From contig NZ_CANLGU010000004.1 of NCBI RefSeq assembly GCF_947490405.1, positions 248,001 to 312,000 on the forward strand: a stretch of 64,000 bases of DNA, read 5' to 3'. The stretch comes from an uncultured Algibacter sp. (lineage in GTDB: Bacteria; Bacteroidota; Bacteroidia; Flavobacteriales; Flavobacteriaceae). Each line of letters starts with the position of its first letter. Positions within the stretch are counted from its first letter, which is position 1. Positions 33,850-45,432 of the stretch are shown here, piece by piece. The translations under genes were made by a program, and so were the position numbers. The notes under the pieces are model-generated. The model worked only from the letters and a program-made list of their open reading frames with translations. It was not told the origin of the DNA and searched no databases.

Positions 33850-36240
33850 TTATAATAATTCATCTTCTAAAAGTTTATCCAGAGCAGTTAAATCTGGGAC
33901 TAAAACTTGTCTCGCTTTACTGCCTTCAAAAGGACCAACTATTCCAGCGGCTTCTAACTGATCAATTAATCTGCCTGCTCTATTATAACCTAGTTTTAGT
34001 TTTCGTTGTAATAAAGAAGCAGAACCTTGTTGTGCGGTTACAATAACTATGGCAGCATCTTTGAATAGTTTGTCTCTGTCTGATATGTCTACATCAAGAC
34101 TTGTGCCACTTTCTTCTCCAACATATTCAGGTAACATGTAGGCTTCTGGGTAAGCTTTTTGAGAGCCAATATAATCTGTTATTTTTTCAACTTCGGGGGT
34201 ATCTACAAATGCACATTGTACACGTATTAAATCATTTCCTTGTGTGTATAGCATATCACCTCTACCAATAAGTTGGTCTGCTCCAGAACCATCTAAAATA
34301 GTACGTGAATCAATTTTAGAGGTTACTCTAAAGGCTATTCGTGCGGGGAAATTAGCTTTTATTATACCAGTGATAACGTTTACTGATGGTCGTTGCGTTG
34401 CTATAATTAAATGAATCCCGATAGCACGAGCTAATTGGGCTAAACGTGCTATTGGTGTTTCTACCTCTTTACCCGCCGTCATGATTAAATCTGCAAACTC
34501 ATCAACAACTAAAACAATATATGGTAAAAATTGATGCCCATCATTTGGGTTTAATTTTCTAGCTTTAAACTTCGTGTTGTATTCAGCAATATTTCTACAA
34601 AATGCATTTTTAAGAAGTTCATAACGATTATCCATCTCAATACATAATGAATTTAATGTATTTATAACTTTAGTATTGTCAGTTATTATAGCATCTTCAC
34701 TATCAGGTAGTTTTGCCAAATAGTGACGTTCAATTTTATTAAAAAGTGTTAATTCAACCTTTTTGGGGTCAACCAAAATAAACTTGACTTCGGCTGGGTG
34801 CTTTTTATAAAGTAGTGATGTTAAAACCGCATTTAATCCAACTGATTTACCTTGACCAGTAGCACCAGCCATAAGTAAGTGAGGCATTTTTGCTAAATCG
34901 ACTACAAAAGTTTCATTACTAATTGTTTTACCCAGAGCTATTGGTAATTGCATTTCTGAACTTTGAAACTTCTTAGAAGCAATTACAGAGCGCATGGAAA
35001 CGATTGTTGAATTTTTATTTGGTACTTCTATACCAATAGTGCCTTTTCCCGGGATTGGAGCAATAATTCTAATTCCTAGTGCAGAAAGTGATAAAGCTAT
35101 ATCATCCTCAAGGTTTTTGATTTTTGAAATTCTAATTCCTGCATCAGGTACAATTTCATAAAGTGTTACAGTAGGGCCAATAGTTGCTTTAATACTTGAA
35201 ATTCCAATTTTATAATTATTTAAAGTATCAACAATTCTATTTTTATTTTCTTCTAATTCTTCTTGATTAATGGTGATGCCCTCAGTGTCATATTTCTTTA
35301 ACAAATCTAGGGTAGGGAATTGGTATTTTGCGAGTTCTAAAGTAGGGTCAAACTGCCCAAAATCTTCAACAAGTTTATCAGCTAGATTATCAGTTTCAGA
35401 CTTTTCTTCTTTTACGTCTTCAACTTTTATTTGTAATTCGGGTTCTTCTTCAATTTCAGCTTCAGGAATTTTCACCTCCAGGGGAGCTGTTTCTAATTTA
35501 GTCTCAATAGGTTTTTTAGTCTCAACTTTTATCTTCTCTAAAGATAATTCATGCGCTGTTTTTATAGCTTCAGCTTCTTCAGATAAATTATTATCAAAAG
35601 GCACAACAATATCTTCTTTCATTTCAGAAAGCTCATCTTTTATATCTTTTTTAGCCGACTTAAAAATATTGGCAATACTTTCAAAAGTAACTTTGAAACG
35701 CATAGCTAAATAAGTTATTAAGCCAAATACAAGTAATAAAACAGTACCAATTTTACCTATATAATCTTGAAGAAAACTATTAACCTCATACCCTATAGTG
35801 CCTCCTAAAATATCGTTTTTGTTTCCGAAAAAACCTAAGAGGATAGATAGCCAAATAATTATTAAAACACCCCAAAACCAGTGTTTTCTTAGTTTTGCTT
35901 TACTAATATTCATTAAAACATAAACACCAGATAAAAAGATTAAACCAGAAAATATAAAAGACGCTACACCAAACCCGCGATTAATAAAAAAATCGCTTAA
36001 CCAAGCTCCAGATTTACTTAACCAATTTTGTGTTTTTACGTCTCTAGAAGTGAAATTAGACAGTGTACTCTGGTCTGCCTCTCCTGTAAAAAGATAGGAT
36101 ACAAACCCTATAAATAGTAACAAACCCGCTATAACTAAAAAACTACCTAATACCAACTTTTGCTGGCTAGATAATTTAAAACTAGGCGCTTTTATTTTTT
36201 TTCTAGGTGCTTTTTTAGCTTTGGGTTTGCTTTTGGCCAT
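33850..36240 (-). CDS. ftsK: DNA translocase FtsK/SpoIIIE
   Basis: Pumps chromosomal DNA during division. I start it at ATG 36240 (MAKSKPKAKKAP), giving 796 residues; an in-frame ATG 63 bases upstream is less likely. Four N-terminal TM segments (about 30-180), an acidic linker rich in E and K, then the motor: Walker A GATGQGKSVG, Walker B VLVVDEFADL, RPSVNVITGIIKAN. The C-terminal gamma winged helix (LQRKLKLGYNRAGRLIDQLE) binds KOPS-type sequences. First gene of a minus-strand run with lolA, lptF/G and ribB. Confidence 0.95.
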   Translation of the reverse strand: MAKSKPKAKKAPRKKIKAPSFKLSSQQKLVLGSFLVIAGLLLFIGFVSYLFTGEADQSTLSNFTSRDVKTQNWLSKSGAWLSDFFINRGFGVASFIFSGLIFLSGVYVLMNISKAKLRKHWFWGVLIIIWLSILLGFFGNKNDILGGTIGYEVNSFLQDYIGKIGTVLLLVFGLITYLAMRFKVTFESIANIFKSAKKDIKDELSEMKEDIVVPFDNNLSEEAEAIKTAHELSLEKIKVETKKPIETKLETAPLEVKIPEAEIEEEPELQIKVEDVKEEKSETDNLADKLVEDFGQFDPTLELAKYQFPTLDLLKKYDTEGITINQEELEENKNRIVDTLNNYKIGISSIKATIGPTVTLYEIVPDAGIRISKIKNLEDDIALSLSALGIRIIAPIPGKGTIGIEVPNKNSTIVSMRSVIASKKFQSSEMQLPIALGKTISNETFVVDLAKMPHLLMAGATGQGKSVGLNAVLTSLLYKKHPAEVKFILVDPKKVELTLFNKIERHYLAKLPDSEDAIITDNTKVINTLNSLCIEMDNRYELLKNAFCRNIAEYNTKFKARKLNPNDGHQFLPYIVLVVDEFADLIMTAGKEVETPIARLAQLARAIGIHLIIATQRPSVNVITGIIKANFPARIAFRVTSKIDSRTILDGSGADQLIGRGDMLYTQGNDLIRVQCAFVDTPEVEKITDYIGSQKAYPEAYMLPEYVGEESGTSLDVDISDRDKLFKDAAIVIVTAQQGSASLLQRKLKLGYNRAGRLIDQLEAAGIVGPFEGSKARQVLVPDLTALDKLLEDELL

Positions 36241-36351
36241 TAACGGTTTGTTGTTTTCAAAAAATAATCTAAAAATAAGATTGTTATTGAATGATTTTAG
36301 CAATGCAACAAAAATACAAATTACTAACGTTTATCCTAAGGTATTAGTATT

Positions 36352-36720
36352 TTAAAAAATCTTAGGTAGGTATATAACAAGCCCAATAATACTAGCAAAA
36401 ACAGAGGCTATAAAAACAGCCCCTGCAGCAATATCTTTTATTAAGCCAATTTTATGGTGGCGTTCTGGATGAATAAAGTTAGCTATTTCTTCTATGGCTG
36501 TATTTACACCTTCAACACTCATAACTAAACCAATCGCTAAAATTTGAACTATCCATTCACTATGAGAAATTTCATAGTAAAACCCGGCAATAGTAACAAT
36601 TAAAGCTATAACAAACTGAATTTTTATACTAGCCTCAGTTTTTAAAAGAAGTAGCGCCCCTTTAAAAGCATAACTAACACTTTTTAATCGGTTTACTAAA
36701 AAAGAGTCTTTTTTAGGCAT
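36352..36720 (-). CDS. dgkA: Diacylglycerol/undecaprenol kinase family protein
   Basis: 122-residue three-TM membrane kinase. The signature EGVNTAIEEIANFI with the catalytic Glu is present, as are LKSVSYAFKGALLLLKTEASIKIQ at the N-terminus and KDIAAGAVFIASVFASIIG in the last TM. In Gram-positive relatives the substrate is undecaprenol, in enterics diacylglycerol; which one here is unknown. Its start overlaps the end of tpx by eight bases. Confidence 0.88.
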   Translation of the reverse strand: MPKKDSFLVNRLKSVSYAFKGALLLLKTEASIKIQFVIALIVTIAGFYYEISHSEWIVQILAIGLVMSVEGVNTAIEEIANFIHPERHHKIGLIKDIAAGAVFIASVFASIIGLVIYLPKIF

Positions 36721-37219
36721 CTTGTAGCGCTTCTAAAGCAGCTTTGTAATTTGGTTCATCAACAATTTCACCAACTTGTTCAGTGTATTTTACAGTACCA
36801 TTTTCATCTAAAACAATAACACAGCGCGAATGTAAACCTTCTAGTGGACCATCAACAATGTTTAAACCATATGATTTTCCAAAGCTACCATCTTTAAAAT
36901 CCGATAAATTAACAACATTTTCTAAACCTTCCGCAGCACAAAAACGAGCCTGAGCAAACGGTAAATCTCTAGAAATACAAAGTACTTTCGTGTTATCCAA
37001 TTCGCTAGCTTCTTGATTAAATGTTCTTACAGATTGAGCACAAGTTCCAGTATCCACACTCGGAAATATATTTAAAACAACCTTATTTCCCTTATAATTC
37101 GTCAGATTATGTACGTCCAAATCTGTTGTGGTTAGTAAAAAGTCTGGAGCCTTGGTGCCAACTTCAGGTAAGTTACTCGATGTATTTATTGCGTTTCCTT
37201 TTAATGTAATTGCAGCCAT
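36713..37219 (-). CDS. tpx: Thiol peroxidase, atypical 2-Cys peroxiredoxin
   Basis: 168 residues. Peroxidatic Cys in DTGTCAQSVRTFNQEA and resolving Cys in LPFAQARFCAAEG match Tpx of E. coli type; the N-terminal AAITLKGNAINTSSNLPEVGTKAP segment is typical. It reduces lipid and hydrogen peroxides with thioredoxin. It forms a minus-strand pair with dgkA and is divergent from katG, with 500 bp between. Confidence 0.95.
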   Translation of the reverse strand: MAAITLKGNAINTSSNLPEVGTKAPDFLLTTTDLDVHNLTNYKGNKVVLNIFPSVDTGTCAQSVRTFNQEASELDNTKVLCISRDLPFAQARFCAAEGLENVVNLSDFKDGSFGKSYGLNIVDGPLEGLHSRCVIVLDENGTVKYTEQVGEIVDEPNYKAALEALQDA

Positions 37220-39941
<2,722 letters not shown>

Positions 39942-39960
39942 ATATTGAATTTATAGATTG

Positions 39961-39995
39961 AAAGGGATGAGTTTTTATGCTCATCCTTTTTATTT
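39961..39995 (+). terminator. Hairpin terminator after katG
   Basis: AAAGGGATGAG pairs with CTCATCCTTTTT around an eight-base loop followed by T-rich DNA. The ankyrin gene begins 14 bases later, so some read-through is possible. Confidence 0.65.
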
Positions 39996-40008
39996 TTGAA
40001 ATATAACT

Positions 40009-40479
40009 ATGAACGAAACAGAATTGTTTTTTAATACTATTCAGCAAGGAAATATTGAAAATATTGAAGCGCAACTTGAAAGAAATCCAGAATTAGTAAA
40101 CGTAAAAGACACTAGAGGTTTTACGCCTTTAATTTTTGCCTCTTATTTTGATAAAGAGGCTATTGTTAAACTATTATTGAATCATAATACGCCTATTGAT
40201 GCAACTGATGCTTCAGGAAATACAGCCTTAATTGGTGTTTCTTTTAAAGGAAATACAAGTTTAGCAAAGTTATTGATAAAACACGGAGCAAATATTAATG
40301 CTAAAAATAATAATGGTGTGACATCTCTAATTTTTGCAACCATGTACAATCAAACTAAAATGGTTGAAATGCTTTTGAAACATGATGTTGATGTTTCTTT
40401 TGCAGATAAAGATGGAAAAACTGCTTTTGATTATGCTGAGGAAAAAGGGTTTAAAGGTATTGTAGATCTTTTGAATTAG
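40009..40479 (+). CDS. Ankyrin-repeat protein downstream of katG
   Basis: 156 residues with about four ankyrin repeats (DTRGFTPLIFASYFDKEAIVKLLL, DASGNTALIGVSFKG, NNNGVTSLIFATMYN, DKDGKTAFDYAEEKG). No signal peptide. Ankyrin proteins next to catalase genes are known in other bacteria (AnkB with KatB in Pseudomonas), where they support catalase activity; the same partnership with KatG is inferred here from position. Confidence 0.88.
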   Translation: MNETELFFNTIQQGNIENIEAQLERNPELVNVKDTRGFTPLIFASYFDKEAIVKLLLNHNTPIDATDASGNTALIGVSFKGNTSLAKLLIKHGANINAKNNNGVTSLIFATMYNQTKMVEMLLKHDVDVSFADKDGKTAFDYAEEKGFKGIVDLLN

Positions 40480-40493
40480 TTTGAATTTTGAGG

Positions 40494-41166
40494 TTCGTTT
40501 AACGGTTATTATAAGAAAGAATAGTTGTGGCGTTAAGTCACTAATTTAACAAACAAAAAATAGCCAGAGGAAAATCCGGAGGGTTTTCCGAGTAAGTAAT
40601 GAACTAGCAATAATTTTATACATTGTTGCATTAGTTTTTTATTCTGTTATATACATTTGGATTATGTTTTTCCATGTAAAATTCAGGATAAGGTAATTCC
40701 GTAAATCCAAATTTTTTATAAAGCCATTCGGCTGTGTCAGTTAATAAAATCCATCGTCTTAATCCTTGTAGATTTGGATGTTCCATTATTTCATTTATAA
40801 GCCATTTACTTAACCCCTTTCCTCTATATTCCTTTAGAACATAAACATCTCCTAAATATGCAATAGTTGAATAGTCTGAAATTATTCTAGCAAAACCAAT
40901 TTGCTTGTTTTCGTAATAAAGCCCAAAATTCAAAGAGTTTTCAATTGATGTTTTTAAAGTATTGATTGGAATTCCCTTGGCCCAATCGGTTTCGTTTGCA
41001 AGGAATTTGTGAATGCTAAAAACATCTAATTTATCTTTATCAGTTGAAATGGTATATTCATTTTTATGGATTTCTCTAATTTCCAATTCAGTATTTTTTT
41101 AAATTAATTACCAATGTTTTTACGGATATGCGTCGTTTTAATGACTTATATCCGACGTTAAACGAA
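40494..41166. repeat. Inverted repeat flanking the GNAT gene
   Basis: TTCGTTTAACG at 40494-40504 and CGTTAAACGAA at 41156-41166 are perfect inverted repeats of 11 bp enclosing one minus-strand acetyltransferase gene. The ends fit the RYYYAAC and GTTRRRY core sites of integron attC elements, and a second GTTAAGT lies at 40532. Between the left arm and the gene is a small hairpin GGAAAA...TTTTCC (40569-40589). Confidence 0.55.
40631..41086 (-). CDS. GNAT-family N-acetyltransferase
   Basis: 151 residues. The acetyl-CoA-binding motif A is LGDVYVLKEYRGKGLSKWLI (RGKGL pyrophosphate loop); GFARIISDYSTIAY is the preceding strand; WLYKKFGFTELPYP is the typical C-terminal motif. Substrate unknown. Such genes are frequent cargo of mobile gene cassettes, which fits the inverted repeats on both sides. 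Confidence 0.88.
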   Translation of the reverse strand: MEIREIHKNEYTISTDKDKLDVFSIHKFLANETDWAKGIPINTLKTSIENSLNFGLYYENKQIGFARIISDYSTIAYLGDVYVLKEYRGKGLSKWLINEIMEHPNLQGLRRWILLTDTAEWLYKKFGFTELPYPEFYMEKHNPNVYNRIKN

Positions 41167-41208
41167 GATAGCTGAAATTTTTTTACAAAGTCAAGTTTCA
41201 ATAAAAAC

Positions 41209-41237
41209 AAAAAACCACTTCAATTGAAGTGGTTTTT
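41209..41237 (-). terminator. Terminator of the thioredoxin/small-protein unit
   Basis: Nearly perfect palindrome AAAACCACTTC-AATT-GAAGTGGTTTT with A and T tracts, just after the stop of the 85-residue gene on the minus strand; it can work in both directions. Confidence 0.8.
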
Positions 41238-41259
41238 AATACTTATTTTTCTCTTTCAA

Positions 41260-41517
41260 TTATGTGTCAATCGATCCCATTACGCGTCCCATAAAACTAT
41301 TTAAAGCTTCTTTTTTAGGTGTACCATCTTTAGTCATTTTATTAACTTCAATGGCACCGTACATGTTAGAGATTAATTCACCTATAACATCTAATTCTTC
41401 ATCCTTTAATGAAGGTGCTTCTGTTAAAGCTTCTAAAGTTTCAATGGTTTCAACTAAGAAGTCTTCGTCGTTGTCTTCAATAAACTGCGTTAAGTGTTTA
41501 ATTACTGGTAACTTCAT
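41260..41517 (-). CDS. Small conserved protein (DUF6952-like)
   Basis: 85 residues, acidic and helical (FIEDNDEDFLVETIETLEALTEAPSLKDEELDVIGELISNMYGAIEVNKM). I believe it matches a flavobacterial small-protein family (DUF6952), without certainty about the number. Its start overlaps the thioredoxin gene end by 20 bases, which points to translational coupling and a shared redox role. Confidence 0.7.
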   Translation of the reverse strand: MKLPVIKHLTQFIEDNDEDFLVETIETLEALTEAPSLKDEELDVIGELISNMYGAIEVNKMTKDGTPKKEALNSFMGRVMGSIDT

Positions 41518-41812
41518 TTACTAAATCTTTTAAAACATCAAACTTGTTAGTCTGCACTTGGTTTACAAATGCACCATTTTTAAAAGTAGCAAATGTTGGT
41601 AAATTATCAACAGTTGCTAACTTTCTGCTTTCTGGAAACTTTTCCGCGTCAGCGATAATAAAAGTAACGTCTTCTAATTCTGAAGCTAGTTTCTTAACTT
41701 TCGGTTTCATAATACGGCAGTTACCACACCAGGTTGCAGAATATTGCACAACAACAGTATCGTTCTCTGCAACTAAGCTTTGTAAATTATCTTGTTCTAA
41801 TTCTTTTACCAT
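41498..41812 (-). CDS. Thioredoxin-family protein
   Basis: 104 residues, cytoplasmic. Active site SATWCGNCRIMKP carries WCGNC rather than the standard WCGPC; the cis-Pro is in DNLPTFATFKNG. Likely reduces peroxiredoxins in this locus. Overlaps the following small gene by 20 bases and lies 100 bp downstream of the 2-Cys peroxiredoxin gene in the same direction. Confidence 0.9.
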   Translation of the reverse strand: MVKELEQDNLQSLVAENDTVVVQYSATWCGNCRIMKPKVKKLASELEDVTFIIADAEKFPESRKLATVDNLPTFATFKNGAFVNQVQTNKFDVLKDLVNEVTSN

Positions 41813-41914
41813 AACTTATTATTTTATCATCATTGCAAGAAACGAAGCAATCTCACTATAATTGAGTAGATTGCTTCACTTTGTTCGCAATGACGTTTAG
41901 AATTTGGATTTTTT

Positions 41915-42559
41915 TTAATTAGCATGAGCAGCTAAATACTCAGCAGTAGCTTTAGCATTGGCACTCATAGCAGTTTTACCTTCTTCCCAGTTTGCAGGAC
42001 AAACTTCACCTTTTTCTTGTACGTGTGTTAATGCATCAACTACACGTAAATATTCTTGAACATTTCTACCTAAAGGCATATTGTTTATGCTTTCGTGTTG
42101 TACAACACCATCTTCATCAATTACATAAGTTGCTCTGTAAGTAACGTTATCGCCTTCAACTTGAACTGTTCCTGTTTCTTCATCATAGGTTTCGTTAGTG
42201 ATATCTAAAATACCTAAAACGCTAGATAAATTACGGTTGCTATCTGCTAAAAGTGGGTAAGTAACACCTTCAATACCGCCATTATCTTTTGCAGTGCTTA
42301 ACCATGCAAAATGCACCTCAGGCGTATCACAAGATGCACCAATTACAATGGTGTTTCTTTTTTCAAATTCACCTAAAGCTGCTTGAAATGCATGTAATTC
42401 TGTTGGACATACAAAAGTGAAATCTTTTGGGTACCAAAACAATACTACTTTTTTCTTATTGTTAACTGCTTCTTCAAGAACATTTACTTTAAAAGTATCG
42501 CCCATGTCGTTCATGGCATCTACGTTTAAGTTTGGAAATTTTTTTCCTACTAATGACAT
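41915..42559 (-). CDS. 2-Cys peroxiredoxin (AhpC/Prx type)
   Basis: 214 residues. Peroxidatic Cys in WYPKDFTFVCPTELHAF and resolving Cys in EVCPANWEEGK; GASCDTPEVHFAWL and YVIDEDGVVQHESINN are typical of the AhpC/Prx1 group. Reduces hydrogen and organic peroxides with electrons from thioredoxin or AhpF; no ahpF gene is adjacent, so the neighbouring thioredoxin is the likely partner. Confidence 0.94.
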   Translation of the reverse strand: MSLVGKKFPNLNVDAMNDMGDTFKVNVLEEAVNNKKKVVLFWYPKDFTFVCPTELHAFQAALGEFEKRNTIVIGASCDTPEVHFAWLSTAKDNGGIEGVTYPLLADSNRNLSSVLGILDITNETYDEETGTVQVEGDNVTYRATYVIDEDGVVQHESINNMPLGRNVQEYLRVVDALTHVQEKGEVCPANWEEGKTAMSANAKATAEYLAAHAN

Positions 42560-42599
42560 ATTTTTAAAATTTTATAATTAAGATTCATTTTTCAGTGTG

Positions 42600-42607
42600 C
42601 AAAAATA
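42600..42607 (-). promoter_or_regulatory. Putative -7 element of the peroxiredoxin gene
   Basis: The minus strand reads TATTTTTG, matching TAnnTTTG, 41 bp before the start codon. The -33 element is not clear. Confidence 0.4.
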
Positions 42608-42709
42608 GATTACAACTAAAGAAAATAAAACATCATAAAATTTTAAATACCTATTGATTAATAGTATTTATTTATGGGTGTTGAAAATGAGTGTATTACC
42701 GATTTGTGT

Positions 42710-44191
42710 CTAAGATTTTAGTTGTTTGATTTTAATATGGAAGGCAGCAAAAAGGAGCGTCATGAATGGACTTAACCAATTAAAAATCGCATAAATAAAA
42801 TAATCAAAAACACTAACTCCAAGTACGCTACTATGGTAGGCACCACAAGTGTTCCATGGTATTAGAGGTGATGTTACGGTACCAGAATCTTCAAGTGTTC
42901 TACTTAAATTTTCTGGAGCAAGCCCTCTATCTTCATAAGCCTTTTTAAACATTTTTCCAGGAACGACAAGAGCAAGATATTGATCTGATGCAGTAACATT
43001 TATTGCTAAACAGCTAATAACAGTACTAGCAAATAATCCAAATGTAGAAGTCGCTAGGTTTAATAAGACTTTACTGATTTTTGATAAAGCACCAATGGCA
43101 TCCATCACGCCTCCAAATACTACCGCACAAATAATCAGCCAAACTGTACCTAACATACCACTCATTCCTCCTGAAGTGAATAGATCATTTAGATCGCTAT
43201 TTGAAGTTTCAATTGCAGTATTCACCGTCATAGCATTCATAATACCTTTATATGCAGACTTAAATGTTAAGGAGTCTGCCTCTGCTATATTTTTAACTAT
43301 TTCTGGTTGTGTAGTAACTGCCAATAGACCGCCTAATAATGTTCCTATTAAAAGGGCAACTAAAGGAGGCGTTTTTTTTATAATTAAAAATATAAGAACC
43401 GCTGGAACAAGGAATAGCCATCCACTAATTAGGAATGTTGAATCTATAGCTTCTAAGATAATGGATGTGTCTGCAACCCCGTTGGTATTAATTGTAAAAC
43501 CAATTATAATAAAAACTATAAGTGTAATAATAACAGTAGGAACGGTAGTTAACGTCATATATTTGATATGCGAAAATAATTCGCCACCAGCCATAATTGG
43601 TGTTAAATTTGTTGTGTCACTTAGTGGGGACATCTTATCACCAAAATAAGCTCCTGATAATACTGCTCCAGCTGTCATTCCAAGAGAAATACCCAAAGCG
43701 TTTCCTATTCCAATTAATGCAATACCTACAGTTGCTGCAGTTGTCCATGAACTTCCTGTTGCTATAGAAGTTATGGAGCAGATAATAACACAAGCAGCTA
43801 AAAAAATATTAGGGTTTAAAATTTGTAACCCGTAATACATCATAGATGGAATAATGCCACTAATTAACCAAGTACCGGCTAGAGCACCTACCATTAACAG
43901 AATGAGGATAGCCCCAGTTGCTGATTTTATACTTTCTGAAACTTCATCCAACATAAGCTTATACGATACCTTGTTGTAAAAACCAACAATAGCAGCTACA
44001 GCAGCTCCAAGTAGTAAAATGAATTGATTTGAGCCACTTAACGCATCATCCCCAAAAACATACACATTATAGGCCAACATTCCAACAAGGGCAAGTAAAG
44101 GAATTAATGCTTCCCAGATATTAAGCTCCTTATTTTCTATAATATTTTGGTCATTGGCTTTAAATTCAGATATGTTTTGGTCGTCTTTCAT
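42710..44191 (-). CDS. nhaC: NhaC-family Na+/H+ antiporter
   Basis: 493-residue inner membrane protein with about 12 TM segments. NhaC marks include SLGMTAGAVLSGAYFGDKMSPLSDTTNL, IATGSSWTTAATVGIALIGIG and SRTLEDSGTVTSPLIPWNTCGAY. It expels sodium in exchange for protons, as expected in a marine bacterium. The start is followed upstream by a 14-bp palindrome shared with a divergent small gene. Confidence 0.92.
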   Translation of the reverse strand: MKDDQNISEFKANDQNIIENKELNIWEALIPLLALVGMLAYNVYVFGDDALSGSNQFILLLGAAVAAIVGFYNKVSYKLMLDEVSESIKSATGAILILLMVGALAGTWLISGIIPSMMYYGLQILNPNIFLAACVIICSITSIATGSSWTTAATVGIALIGIGNALGISLGMTAGAVLSGAYFGDKMSPLSDTTNLTPIMAGGELFSHIKYMTLTTVPTVIITLIVFIIIGFTINTNGVADTSIILEAIDSTFLISGWLFLVPAVLIFLIIKKTPPLVALLIGTLLGGLLAVTTQPEIVKNIAEADSLTFKSAYKGIMNAMTVNTAIETSNSDLNDLFTSGGMSGMLGTVWLIICAVVFGGVMDAIGALSKISKVLLNLATSTFGLFASTVISCLAINVTASDQYLALVVPGKMFKKAYEDRGLAPENLSRTLEDSGTVTSPLIPWNTCGAYHSSVLGVSVFDYFIYAIFNWLSPFMTLLFAAFHIKIKQLKS

Positions 44192-44226
44192 CTAGGTTTT
44201 TTTTGCTACGTAATGTTACGATTTTA

Positions 44227-44240
44227 TTGAAAGCTTTCAA
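44227..44240. promoter_or_regulatory. Palindrome between nhaC and a small divergent gene
   Basis: TTGAAAGCTTTCAA is a perfect 14-bp palindrome, 35 bp before the nhaC start codon; position fits a repressor operator. Confidence 0.35.
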
Positions 44241-44301
44241 AATGATGTGACTTTTTTGATTCATAGTGTCTTATTTAATACCAAACCTTAATAACTTAAC
44301 C

Positions 44302-44526
44302 ATGTTATATATTTTATCATTTTTATTTGCATTCGCTGTACTTTACTTTTTGATATATGAAGAATCTAACAAAGATTTAGCATCTACCATATCAAAAAAT
44401 GAAAATAGTTTTGAGTTGATTGAATCTGAAATTCATCAAACTACTCCAATGTTAAACTTTAAATCATTCATAATCCCTGATGAGTTAGGTTTTCTAATGG
44501 ATGCCGAAAATAATATACCTAATTAA
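44302..44526 (+). CDS. Small single-TM hypothetical protein
   Basis: 74 residues from ATG 44302: one N-terminal membrane segment (LYILSFLFAFAVLYFLIYEE) and a polar tail. An in-frame GTG lies 36 bases upstream, but the ATG places the membrane segment at the N-terminus. Not recognised. Confidence 0.5.
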   Translation: MLYILSFLFAFAVLYFLIYEESNKDLASTISKNENSFELIESEIHQTTPMLNFKSFIIPDELGFLMDAENNIPN

Positions 44527-44619
44527 AATCTTATAAAAATGATGACTATAAGAGGTTTTTTACATATATTTTATTTATTTTTACCAATAAGTAGCGCTTA
44601 TAAAAGCACCTATCAAAAA

Positions 44620-45390
44620 ATGAAAAGAATTTTCTCTCGGTTTCTTTTGTTTTTCTGCCTTAACCTATCTGCACAAGTTGGAGTTGGTACAACCATGCCA
44701 GACTCAACTTTAGATGTTAATGGTTCGTTATCTCTAAACATAACGAGCACTTCAGGTAATCTCACTTTAGATGCTACACATCATACAATAATAATTGCAG
44801 GAAATCATAATATCACCTTGCCAGCAGCAAATACCTGCAATGGAAGAGTATATGTTATTAAAAATCCAACAACAAATACGCCTACTATATCATCATACAA
44901 CGATTTAAAAGGGAATGCATCTACTTCCTTAAGTAATGAAACAACTATCAGTCTACAAAGCGATGGTACTAATTGGGAACAAATAAGTACAAATAAAATT
45001 GCTTACGAAAAAGTTGTTATTTGGGCAGAAGAAGCATCAGATTTAGCTAGTAATCAAATGGAATGGAGTTTTGCAAATGGAGATACGGGTTTTATAGGTA
45101 TACCTCTTCCTGAAGCTTGGGAGGCTTATGCAGTAAGTTTTCATGCGGATAATACGTCCAATGGTTCTAATACGATGCTTATGGCTGTTGTAAACATATC
45201 AGGCAATGGCGCGTTTACAGAATTTTTCAGATTTACAGCTTCAGGAGCTAACGATAATCTGTCTTATACTGAAGTTTTAACAACTCCTGTAGCTATTCCA
45301 GCAGGAACTACTTTAGGCTTTAGATCTATAACAGAAGTGGGTAACATAAATAGCGCCCGTGTTGCTGTATGGTTAAGACGTATACCATAA
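44620..45390 (+). CDS. Secreted protein of unknown function
   Basis: About 256 residues from ATG 44620 with signal peptide (FLLFFCLNLSAQ). The mature start VGVGTTMPDSTLDVNGSLSL is a motif common in flavobacterial surface proteins that resemble phage-tail or adhesin collars. A following beta-rich region (HHTIIIAGNHNITLPAANTCNGRVYVIKN in pieces) looks like a repeat sheet domain, then a C-terminal domain ending VWLRRIP. No T9SS sorting domain. An upstream in-frame ATG at 44539 would place a non-signal extension in front, so I rejected it. Confidence 0.65.
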   Translation: MKRIFSRFLLFFCLNLSAQVGVGTTMPDSTLDVNGSLSLNITSTSGNLTLDATHHTIIIAGNHNITLPAANTCNGRVYVIKNPTTNTPTISSYNDLKGNASTSLSNETTISLQSDGTNWEQISTNKIAYEKVVIWAEEASDLASNQMEWSFANGDTGFIGIPLPEAWEAYAVSFHADNTSNGSNTMLMAVVNISGNGAFTEFFRFTASGANDNLSYTEVLTTPVAIPAGTTLGFRSITEVGNINSARVAVWLRRIP

Positions 45391-45432
45391 TACTTTAAAA
45401 GTAAAAAGTTGGTTAACTTAGCCAACTTAATT

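Noticed and set aside
40569-40589. GGAAAA...TTTTCC hairpin as a terminator of the GNAT or ankyrin gene
   Set aside because: It is 90 bp past the ankyrin stop with no T tract, so I mention it only within the inverted-repeat feature.
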